From: Chrysochromulina parva
Lineage: Eukaryota > Haptophyta > Prymnesiales > Chrysochromulinaceae
Assembly: GCA_002887195.1 (NCBI GenBank)
Contig: PJAB01000176.1
Location: 1-36,126 of the forward strand
Direction: 5' to 3'
Length of the DNA stretch: 36,126 nt
Numbering within the stretch: the stretch's first letter is position 1; each line of letters opens with the position of its first letter. This document shows, one piece after another, positions 8,603 through 16,456 of this stretch. The position numbers were made by a program, and so were the translations under genes. The notes under the pieces are model-generated. The model saw nothing but the letters and a program-made list of their open reading frames with translations. It was not told the DNA's origin and searched no databases.

Positions 8603-8610
8603 TATATAAA
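8603..8610 (-). promoter_or_regulatory. Possible TATA box of the HEAT-repeat gene
   Basis: TTTATATA on the minus strand lies about 35 bp upstream of the HEAT gene ATG and just after the MFS stop, in a GC-rich setting where such a run is rare. The close distance to the ATG makes the 5' UTR very short, so it may instead be incidental. Confidence 0.3.
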
Positions 8611-8647
8611 GGTGTGAATACCAGGGTGCGCCTCGTCAAAAGTTTGC

Positions 8648-11018
8648 TCATGCGCGCTTCTTCCCCTCCTCGTACACCTTGCCGGCGAGCAGCGCGCGCT
8701 TGTGCGCGGCGGGCGCGACCTCGTACAACGCCCAGGTACCCACAAGCGCTGACACGATGCCGCAGCACGCGGGACCCTCTATCGACACGTGTTCGAGCAG
8801 CAAGCCACCCCCGAGGGGCGCGGCGACGCGGCAGACGGCCTCCATAGCATCGACGGCGCCCGAGATGGTGCCAGCCTCGTCCCGCCGCGCGAGGCCCATC
8901 ACGAGGGTATTCAGAGCAGATTTGAAGAGCGACGTGCCGAGTGAGAGCACCGCGAGCCCAAGGAGGAACGCGCGGACGGCGCTGCCGAGGGCGATGAGGG
9001 CGAGGCCGGCGGCGACGAGCACGCCGCCGCCGAGCGCCGTGGGCAGCTCGGATAGGACCCGTCGACGATGCAGCATAGGGAGGATGCCAAGATCGACGAC
9101 GACGGAGAGGGCGCCGGAGAGCGCCATCCCGTACCTGTGGGGAAGTGGATGGGGGCGTCGTGGTGAGCACTTGCATGCACGAGGGGGAGAGCGCCATCCC
9201 GTACCCAGTCGCCTTCTGGTCCCATCCGAACTTGGTGCGCGTGTAGTCCGCAAAGGTTGCATGCATCATCATCACCGAGAGCTCGATGAGAGCTCGGGCC
9301 ATCAAGATCACGCGCACCTGGGGCAAGGAATCCGAGCGCCACACGCCACGCGCGGCCACGAGCACTTTGCGCAGCCCCGACACCGCCTCGGCCGCGGCGG
9401 CGCCCGTGACGGCGCCCGTGGCGGCGCCCGTGACGGCGCCCGCAGCGGGTCGGCCGAGGAGGGAAGCCATCGACTCCCGATGGAGCATCCCGTGGCTCAC
9501 CTTGTGCTCGGCATAGCGCGCGCTGAGCACGTCCGCGAAGACCGCCCACTCGACAGACGCCCGAGACGGCGTCGTGGTCGGATCGGCCGCAGCCGTCGAC
9601 GCCGCAGCCTTCGTCGTCGCCGCAGCCGTCGTCGCCGCAGCCTTCGTCGTCGCCGCAGCCGTCGTCTCCGCGGCCTTCGTCGTCGCCGCAGCCTTCGTTG
9701 CCGCCGGCTCCGCGGCCGATGGCGCCGTCCTGAGCGCCTCCTTCCACAGCTCGAGCGCGGGCGCCGTCCTGAGCGCCTCCTTCCACAGCTCGAGCGCGGG
9801 CGCGCGCTCCTCCGCGCGTAACGGCTCCCCGTTTGGCCTCCATTCGACGATCAGTGCGGCACACAGCTCAGTTGCGACAGCGACGGGTAGTGGCACCTCA
9901 GCTTCGTGTGGGGAGGAGGAAGGAGCGGCAGCTTCCGGCAGCTTCCCGGCAGCTTCCCAGCGGGCACGCGCCGTCGCGAGCAGGGTGCGCAGCTCGGCGG
10001 CTGCGAGCGGGAGCGGCGCCGTCTCGGGCAGCCCGAGGGACACGACCAGCTGCGCGAGCATGAAGAGCGCCGCCGCGAGCATCGGTGGAGCATGCAGCCC
10101 AAGCTTCTTCGAGAGCGCCCCGCCCACCCCGGGGCCAATGACGAAACCGATACCGGTAACGCCGCCGAGCGCGGCCATCGGGCGCATGCGCTCAGCCGGG
10201 CGCGTCGTATCGACCACGAGCGCGCGCGCCACCGTCAGCGACTGCTTGAGCAGCCCGATCGGGAGGCGCGAGAGCAGCAGCATCGCGAGGGAGCCTTTGG
10301 GTCCAGCGATGCCGTCGGGCAGTGAGAGCGCCAGGCAGCTGTACCCGAGCATGCCGCCCAATGCGGAAAGCTGAAGGAGTCGACGCCGTCCCACCGTGTC
10401 CGAGAGCCCGCCGAGCATGTTCGAGCCGACAAGCTGGCTCAGCCCGTAGGTCGCTTGGAGCAGCCCGGTGAACTGGGGGCCTGCACCAAGCGCACGTGAG
10501 TAGGTGGCAAGCAGCGGCACGACGAGCCCCACGGCCGTCACATCGAGCAGCGTGGCGAGGTAGAGCACGCGCGGCACGGTGCCGCCGTGGCTGGGCGTGA
10601 GCTCAGGCAGCAGAGAGCCAGAGGCACGCGGGTTGAGGAAGGTGCACGATGCAATCGTAGCTCCTTCAGGTAGCCGCTCGCCGTGCGGAGACGCCAGGGT
10701 CGCGCCGTCGCCGTCATCGCCGACGCCGACGCCGACGCCGCCAATACCACCAGTGCCACCGGGCTTCACCACGTACGCGGCGTCTGCGCCCTCGCTCTGC
10801 GTCGGCAGCCGGCGGCGCACGGGCGCAGCCCCGTGCTCGACCGTCTCCTCGACCAACACCACGGGCGACGGCGTCGGCGGTGAGGGTGGTGGCGCCACCA
10901 CCCTCAAGTAGGGTGAGGGTGGTGGTGACGACTGTGGCGACGACTGCTGGAACGTGGGGCTTGCTGAGCCCGACCCGACCCGATCTTCATGCATGGCCAC
11001 CGAGGTGCCGAAAATCAT
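8648..11018 (-). CDS. Major facilitator superfamily transporter, MFSD9/TetA-like
   Basis: Two exons: 11018-9205 and 9134-8648 (phase 2), giving 766 aa; ATG 10994 is an alternative start. Residues 1 to about 140 are a polar Ser/Pro/Gly-rich cytoplasmic tail. The first six-helix bundle starts at VLYLATLLDVTAVGLVVPLL and holds the MFS loop 2-3 motif GGLSDTVGRRRLL. The long central loop carries tandem repeats (APALELWKEALRT twice, then KAAATT-type units). The second bundle continues across the intron: KATG joins YGMALSGALSVVVDLG, then VLVAAGLALIALGS and LSLGTSLFKSALNTLVMGL. The family moves small solutes by proton coupling; the substrate is unknown. Splicing is required, since unspliced RNA leaves the helix pattern at once. 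The intron is an introner-like element with a 19-bp edge duplication. Confidence 0.82.
9135..9204 (-). mobile_element. Introner-like intron, family A, in the MFS gene
   Basis: 70-bp GT-AG intron. Its first 19 bases, GTACGGGATGGCGCTCTCC (9204-9186), are repeated exactly as the first 19 bases of the next exon (9134-9116). The remaining 51 bases contain GCATGCAAGT, GCTCACCACGACGCC and the acceptor CTTCCCCACAG, which match the first intron of the nicotinamidase gene. Joining restores TM-helix sequence (KATG to YGMALSG). Confidence 0.85.
9390..9800. repeat. Tandem repeats in the MFS central loop
   Basis: Three repeat types are translated into the cytoplasmic loop. GCGCCCGTGACG-like 15-mers lie near 9400-9440, GTCGTCGCCGCAGCC-like 15-mers near 9590-9710, and an exact 39-bp duplication (GCGCCGTCCTGAGCGCCTCC and onward) near 9722-9800. 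All periods are multiples of three. Confidence 0.75.
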
Positions 11019-11258
11019 CTCGGGTCTGAAGACTCGACACGTGGCCACGTCCTTTTCACTCGGCTCCTAATAACCGCCCACCCGCCCCGAGCCTTGTAAA
11101 TGAGGGTGCGCTTGTGACTCGTTTAGGTTCGAGTGTGCAGCTGCATCACCTGAATAATCACTTAAGTGCATGCGTCGGGAGGAGGGTGGCTACGCGTCCT
11201 CCTGTGCCTCATCACTGTGTCCCTGACAACCTCACGCGTGGCGCCGCTGGCCACGTCT
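11019..11258. other. Spacer upstream of the MFS gene
   Basis: This is the 240-bp interval between the MFS start and the 3' end of the chromodomain gene on the same strand. It should hold the MFS promoter and the chromodomain 3' UTR. I see no clear TATA box or gene. Confidence 0.4.
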
Positions 11259-11865
11259 TCAGCGGCTCATGAGCTGCCGAAGCAGCCGGCGGTGCTGCTC
11301 GTCGGCGTACAGGGCCGTCTTCGCGCGCTGCTTTGCGCCCATCGCTTGCTTGGTGGCGCGCGCGGCCGGGCCGGCGGGTGTCTCGACCTGCCGCAGGTCG
11401 CCGAGGGCGTGCTGTGCCTGCTCACGAAGCTGACGTGAGGCGGCACGCGCGGCCTCGAAGGTGGCCATGTCCTTGCGCACGGTCGCGGCCGCCTGAGCGT
11501 CAACGCTCGGTGCCTCCGTCCCCTCCGCCTCGACAGCCTGCAGCTGCTGATACCACTCTCTGGCAAGCGAGAGGGAGTTGTCGGGTGAGAGGGCGCTGAG
11601 TGAATCACGAATCGATTGGAGAGAGCGCTTGCGCTTGCGTTGTGCCTTGGACGCCTGCATCTCGAGCGCGAGGGCAAAGCGTTCCACAGCTGCGCTCAAC
11701 GCGCCGTCACGGGCGCACCGTTCCACAGCTGCGCTCAGCGCACCGGGCACGTCGTCGTCGTCGTCGTCGTGAGCGTCGATGAGCGCGGTCGCAGCCTCGA
11801 AAGCGGCGCGGAGTGAAGGCTCCTCCGCAGCGTCGAATGGCTCGTCGTGCGCCGGAGCACTCGGA

Positions 11866-11898
<33 letters not shown>

Positions 11899-12623
11899 TC
11901 CTCCTCCTCCTCCTCCGCTTCCGCGTGGGGTGGCGGCGGCGGCGGCTCCTCGGGCGGCGGTGCCGCCGCCTCGTCGTCCGTAGCTGCTGTCTCCTCAAGC
12001 GCCTCATCGGCCGGTCCCGAGAGTGCCTGGAGGGGCGGCAGCAGTGACTCATCGCTCGGAGCCTCAAAGCTCAGATGGGGCTGTGAGGTTGCCGACGCGC
12101 TCTCCAACGCCAGGGCGCTGTAGGCGGCCGCTGTCTCGTCGGCGCCACCCTCGGTTGCCGCACGATCAGCCTCACCCGCAAGATCATGCAACCTTACGGC
12201 GCCCGCATCGGCCGTCGTCGTGTCGGTCGCCGCTCGCGCGTCCTCCATCTGCACGTCGTCACCTATGGCCGAAGGACCGGCGAGCGAGTGGTACGGTGTG
12301 CCTGGCAGCTGAGTGGCAGCAGGGGCTGCGACGCTGTGACGGTTCTCATACTTGTGCACGTGGAGTGTGCATTCGGAGAGCGCGGCTTCTGGCTCCCAGG
12401 AAGAGTGATCCTCTCCGTAGCCGAACCACTTGCAGAGGTATTCCTTCTGCTGCGCCGCCATCACGCCGTCATCGCTGAAGCCGCACTGCACCCGCGAGTC
12501 GAGGATTCGTTCAAGGCACCAGTACTGCGGCAGCCCATTCGGATCGTCGCGGCACACGCTGCCCTTGGGCGTGCGCGAGCGGACAAACTCTTTGTCCACG
12601 TTGTACCGTCTCAGCGGGAGCAT
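11259..12623 (-). CDS. Chromodomain protein with Pro/Glu-rich linker
   Basis: 454 aa from the ATG at 12623. An in-frame stretch extends upstream, and a pyrimidine-rich TTTCACAG near 12670 could be a 3' splice site of an upstream coding exon. The chromodomain is at about residues 34-78: YWCLERILDSR, then EYLCKWFGYGEDHSSWEPE, which holds the aromatic residues expected of a methyl-lysine cage. Chromodomains bind methylated histone H3 tails. After it come an acidic low-complexity region, runs of Pro and Glu (near 11870-11960) and an Asp run. The C-terminal third is helical, with a duplicated 13-residue unit ending GALSAAVER, a basic patch AQRKRKRS, and a coiled-coil-like end. It is likely a nuclear chromatin reader; partners are unknown. 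Confidence 0.72.
11678..11960. repeat. Codon-run and 39-bp repeats within the chromodomain gene
   Basis: A GTTCCACAGCTGCGCTCA unit occurs twice about 39 bp apart, followed by CGTCGT runs (poly-Asp) and GGCGGC and TCCTCC runs (poly-Pro, poly-Glu). All keep the reading frame. They are typical slippage-prone tracts. Confidence 0.7.
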
Positions 12624-13057
12624 CCTGAACACGGTCGCACACGATTGGGCCCATCTGCGCGGCACGTGAGCCTGTGAAATGGGCTTTCTTGTTAACAGTG
12701 AAACAGGACACAGTGAAGACCGGCAACCGAATCTTAGACATTGTTGACCTTGTGTGAGACCAGTTTCGTCAAGGTTTCGTCGCGGTACGCGCGCACGCAC
12801 CCGTCTCTTTGGACGGCTCCGCACCTCTCGGTCTCAACACAAGTTGAACGGGTCGACAGGACAGCGGCGCTCAGACCAGCCGGGCCCGAGGCTGGCGCGG
12901 CGCGAGCCGGCCCCGATTGGCCAGCCGAGAGCCGTTAACGGCAAATCCCCCCTAAAATGTATACCTCGCTCGGTCGCTCCGGGCCGGAGCTCGTCAGGCC
13001 GCTCGGCATAAAAGTGCTCACCACGGCGACCTGCTCTCCCCACACGTCGCTCCGGTC
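12624..13057. other. Spacer between ankyrin and chromodomain genes
   Basis: This spacer holds the promoter side of the chromodomain gene and the 3' flank of the ankyrin gene. Its right end is occupied by the intergenic family A element (12974-13055). ORFs at 12741-13043 have no recognisable product. Confidence 0.45.
12974..13055 (+). mobile_element. Stand-alone family A introner-like element with 9-bp direct repeats
   Basis: A 64-bp body (12983-13046) lies between exact copies of TCGCTCCGG (12974-12982 and 13047-13055). The body contains AAAGTGCTCACCACGGCG and ends CTCTCCCCACACG, aligning with the cores of the MFS and nicotinamidase introns. It is in plus orientation just past the stop codon of the minus-strand ankyrin gene, so it cannot serve as an intron of that gene. 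Confidence 0.65.
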
Positions 13058-15352
13058 CTACCCTGGCGTTCGCCCCTGCTTGCCTACAACTCCGCTATGA
13101 GCCTGCTCAGCGGCGGCACCGAGGAGCAGCTGACGGATCTCTGTGAGCCCGAGCCGCTTCGCCCAGTCCGCCGCGGTCGCACCGCGTGCGTCCTTCAGGT
13201 CGGTGCGTGCACCTGCCTCGAGGAGCTCCGCGACGGCGTCGATGTGGCCGCCAAGCGTCGCCATCATCAGCGGCGTCATCTTGCGCGGATTGCGGCCCAC
13301 GATGTCGAGGCTGGCCCCGCGGCGGACGAGGAGCTTGATTGCGCCCAGATTGCCGGCCATCGCAGCGCAGTGGAGCGGCGGGACGCGAGTGCCGTATGCA
13401 AAGGCGAAAATCATGCCCCCAGCCTTGGGCTTGCCCGCAAAGTGGCGCGCCAGATCGCAGAAGCGGATCAAGCCCAAGCTCGTCTTGCCACGGCCTGCTC
13501 CGCAGAGATCAATGTCCTCACCCTCATCGAGGAGCATCTCGAGGGTCGGCAGATCGCCTGAGTTGGCGAAGAGGGAAGCCCCTACGTTCGAGCATCCAAA
13601 TGCGTTGGGCTTCTCGTGCACGAGCTCGGCGAGCGCCTCGGGGTAGCGCTCCTTCATCAGCCGCAGCGCCTCGATCCTGCCAGTATACGCTGCCAGGGTC
13701 ATTGGTAACCCTTCCCCTCCGTCGCGCTTGTGAAGCAGCGACGGGTCGTGAGCGATGAGGGCTTCGATGCTGCGCAAGTTTCCATGGCAGAATGCCCTGT
13801 GCAGTGGGTAGCCCCCATTCTCGTCGATCCTGCCTGCCGCGTCAGCGCCTGCCGAGAGGAGCAGCTGGATCATCTCGTAGTCGTCGAGGAAGGCTGCGGC
13901 GATCCCGATCGGGGTGTTGCCGGGTTGGAAGACAAACTGCGGCCGCTTGACCCTGATCTTGGTGTGCACGTCGGCGCCACGCTCGAGGAGCGCGCTCACG
14001 AGGTCCCTTCGGCCCGCGAGGATCGCGTAGAAGATGGGCGTGATACCTGTCGACCTCGCGCTGTCGTGGACCGACTCGAAGCGCATCTCTCGCATCCATT
14101 CAGCGTACGGCTGCTCCGTCTCGTCGGGCACCAGCTCCGTACCATCGAGCAACGTCGCCGTCCGCGCGTGCAGGTAGCGAAAGAACTCAAGGTCGCCTTC
14201 GGAGAGGGCCTGAGCCTTTCGAGCGGAGATCAAGTGCTTGAGATGCGGCGCGAGCTTCAGCCGGTCGTCCGGAACTGTGAACTTGCCGCGGCCGACAATG
14301 GCATGGTGTGTCCACTCGCGGCCCATCACGCCGCCCGGCGGGTAGGCCTCGATGGCACTGGGCGAGCGCACAACCACCATCGGCTTGGACGAGGGTGAGA
14401 GCATGTTGGCGATTTGCTCCATGCGGCACCAGCCTCGGTCGGCCCACGCCAGCTCGTCGCGATGCGAGCCGTCCTCGTGCGTCCAGGCGCCCGCCAGCAC
14501 GAAGAAGTACGCCGAGTCGGACACGTAGGAGACGAGCGAGGCGATCGCGCGCTGCTGATCCTCGACGGAGGCCTGCGGGATGGACATGTAGTCGAAGAAG
14601 ATGAAGCCCTCGGCGAGGTTGCGCCGGAGCGCGTCGGCCTTGCAGCGGAATCGCTTCGCCGCCTTGCCGTAAATTAAGGAGATAATCCAGTTGGTGGAAA
14701 TGTCGAGCTCGCCGGCAAGGATGCGACGCAGCACGCCCGTGAGCGTCTTGAACTTGTCGCCCTGGGCCGAGTCGGGGTGGCGGTGGCGCAACCAGGTGTG
14801 GCTGCAAAAGAGGACGGGGCTCATGCCTGGCTGCCACTCCACCAGCGCGCCGGCGTCGCGCAGCTCCTCGTGCGGGCGAAACATCTGGAAGGAAGGCGAC
14901 AGCAGCGTGCGGATCGGCAGCACCCACATCGGAAAGCTGCGCTTGAGCGCGGCGCTGAGGAACCTGTCTACAGGCTTGGACGCTCTGGTGGGCACAATCT
15001 GCGAGGTGGAATGGCTCAAGGCCGGCGTTGGCGCGGGCAGCTCGGCACTGCCACCGCCACCGCCGCCGATGTTGCTGCCACCTCCAGCAGAAACAGCGTG
15101 ACGCAACATTTTGACCTCCTCTTGCAGCGCGAGGAGCGCCTCCGGCACGGCACGCAGCTCGTCGCGCTGACGCAACATTTTGACCTCCTCTTGCAGCGCG
15201 AGGAGCGCCTCCCGCACGGCACGCAGCTCGTCGCGCTGACGCAACATTTTGACCTCCTCTTGCAGCGCGAGGAGCGCCCCCCGCACGGCACGCAGCTCGT
15301 CGCCACCCTCCTCGGCGGGTGCGCCGGGGTCGGGAAGGGCACGAGCCGGCAT
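13058..15352 (-). CDS. Ankyrin-repeat protein with N-terminal coiled-coil repeats and a SIPQ-type domain
   Basis: 764 aa from the ATG at 15352; the frame stays open upstream to 15568, so a longer form is possible. Residues about 10-85 contain three near-identical 23-residue units (ELRAVREALLALQEEVKML), predicted coiled coil. A Gly-rich linker follows. The central domain (about 150-400) has SPVLFCSHTWLRHRHPDSA, EGFIFFDYMSIPQ, then DELAWADRGWCRMEQIANML. This alternation of beta strands with conserved W, D and SIPQ resembles a TIR-like fold seen in protist proteins, but I have no firm family name. The C-terminal half is ankyrin repeats: GITPIFYAILAGRRDLVSAL, NTPIGIAAAF, VPPLHCAAMAGNLGAIKLL and MTPLMMATLGGHIDAVAELL. 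It is probably a signalling or scaffold protein. Confidence 0.8.
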   Translation of the reverse strand: MPARALPDPGAPAEEGGDELRAVRGALLALQEEVKMLRQRDELRAVREALLALQEEVKMLRQRDELRAVPEALLALQEEVKMLRHAVSAGGGSNIGGGGGGSAELPAPTPALSHSTSQIVPTRASKPVDRFLSAALKRSFPMWVLPIRTLLSPSFQMFRPHEELRDAGALVEWQPGMSPVLFCSHTWLRHRHPDSAQGDKFKTLTGVLRRILAGELDISTNWIISLIYGKAAKRFRCKADALRRNLAEGFIFFDYMSIPQASVEDQQRAIASLVSYVSDSAYFFVLAGAWTHEDGSHRDELAWADRGWCRMEQIANMLSPSSKPMVVVRSPSAIEAYPPGGVMGREWTHHAIVGRGKFTVPDDRLKLAPHLKHLISARKAQALSEGDLEFFRYLHARTATLLDGTELVPDETEQPYAEWMREMRFESVHDSARSTGITPIFYAILAGRRDLVSALLERGADVHTKIRVKRPQFVFQPGNTPIGIAAAFLDDYEMIQLLLSAGADAAGRIDENGGYPLHRAFCHGNLRSIEALIAHDPSLLHKRDGGEGLPMTLAAYTGRIEALRLMKERYPEALAELVHEKPNAFGCSNVGASLFANSGDLPTLEMLLDEGEDIDLCGAGRGKTSLGLIRFCDLARHFAGKPKAGGMIFAFAYGTRVPPLHCAAMAGNLGAIKLLVRRGASLDIVGRNPRKMTPLMMATLGGHIDAVAELLEAGARTDLKDARGATAADWAKRLGLTEIRQLLLGAAAEQAHSGVVGKQGRTPG
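15101..15307. repeat. 69-bp tandem repeat, three copies
   Basis: ACGCAACATTTTGACCTCCT starts at 15101, 15170 and 15239, a period of exactly 69 bp (23 codons), with few mismatches. It encodes the three coiled-coil units at the N-terminus of the ankyrin protein. Confidence 0.9.
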
Positions 15353-15858
15353 CAATGGAGTCGCGGGACAACACTCATTCGCATACTCGACGAAGCTCCG
15401 GACGGCGCGTCGTCCCGAGCGGCATTGCCCCGGGCGGAGCCACAACGGGCGCTCCGGCGTAGCGCGTACGCAGTTGGGCAACCTGAACCTAGAGCAATTG
15501 ACCTGGAGTCCATCTCCATGCCGGAGTCCGACGTACGCGGCCCACCAAGGCCTGACAACGAGACGCAAGGGTCAATGAGGCCCACCGCGGCCCCAATTGC
15601 GCGGCCCAGTGCGGGAAAGCGGCGTCGAGCTCACACGCCCGTTGCGTTACGTCCCCGGCGGGGCCAACCATGTAACTAAACCATAACCGGATAGCCGAAG
15701 AGCGACTCGATTATCTGAGTCCTGAGACGTACATGTATACGTGAACTGCGCACACTGCATGCATGATCCCCACCTGTCGGGGGGGAGACGGCGCGCACGC
15801 GAGCGCCACTCGCAAGCCCCTCTCCTCGGGCGCGCGGATACCTCACGTGGCAGCGCCT
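15353..15858. other. Spacer upstream of the ankyrin gene
   Basis: This is about 500 bp between the ankyrin start and the 3' end of the V-ATPase F gene. The ankyrin frame is open through 15568, so part may be coding. Beyond that I see nothing convincing. Confidence 0.4.
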
Positions 15859-16236
15859 TTAATCGCGGATGCCCAGCAGCAGCTTGGTTCGGCGGTGGAC
15901 CGCATCCTGGCTCGGATCATACGGGTGCTCCTTGCTCGGGATCTCCAGGATGGCGGGCGACTTGCCCTCAAAGGAGTCGACGGTCTCGCGGATCGTCGAG
16001 GCAATATACTGGTTGATGACCAGGACAGCCACGTCCGGCCGCTTGGTGAAGTTGTGGAACGCCTCCTGAATCTGAGCTGGCGTCGTCTTCGAAGGGTCGA
16101 CGACCATGAAGTTGGAGCGTCCGCCCCGATCCTTGTCGCCCACACCGGCCAGCAGCATGCCGGTCACGGTCTCCTCGTCACCGATGACGGCGATCAACGC
16201 GCCGATCTTCGCCCCATCCACCTTCTTGGGCGGCAT
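15859..16236 (-). CDS. VMA7: V-type proton ATPase subunit F
   Basis: 125 aa from the ATG at 16236, chosen because it gives the usual short N-terminus and family length; the longer in-frame extension is not needed. Motifs of the family are clear: IAVIGDEETVTGMLLAGVG near the start, the central NFMVVDPSKTT, then the strand and helix RPDVAVLVINQYIAS and the end SPAILEIPSKEHPYDPSQDA. Subunit F sits on the central rotor stalk of V1 with subunit D and couples ATP hydrolysis to proton pumping across endomembranes. It is divergent from the nicotinamidase gene with about 220 bp between starts. Confidence 0.95.
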   Translation of the reverse strand: MPPKKVDGAKIGALIAVIGDEETVTGMLLAGVGDKDRGGRSNFMVVDPSKTTPAQIQEAFHNFTKRPDVAVLVINQYIASTIRETVDSFEGKSPAILEIPSKEHPYDPSQDAVHRRTKLLLGIRD

Positions 16237-16456
16237 CGGGACCGCGTTTGCACGTCCCGCGGCTACCACAGCTAATCCCACAGCCCGCATTTCTGTGTCG
16301 ACTGCCACGAAACCCCACAAGAGAGTTCTGGCACGAAAACCCCACAAAACGAAGAGCTCTTGGCCTCGGCAACCTGTTTGCCCTACGCGCCGCCTTCGTC
16401 AAACTTTTGCCAATTTTGGGGAACTTTTTCACGTGAGTCACAACCAGCCAAAAACT
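16237..16456. promoter_or_regulatory. Bidirectional spacer between V-ATPase F and nicotinamidase
   Basis: About 220 bp between divergent ATGs. It holds an imperfect direct repeat, ACGAAACCCCACAA and ACGAAAACCCCACAA (about 16307-16348). No TATA box is evident. Shared regulation is an inference from layout. Confidence 0.35.

Noticed and set aside
9585..10374. Long plus-strand ORFs opposite the MFS gene
   Set aside because: Ala/Ser- and Arg-rich reflections of a minus-strand gene with clear membrane helices and family motifs.
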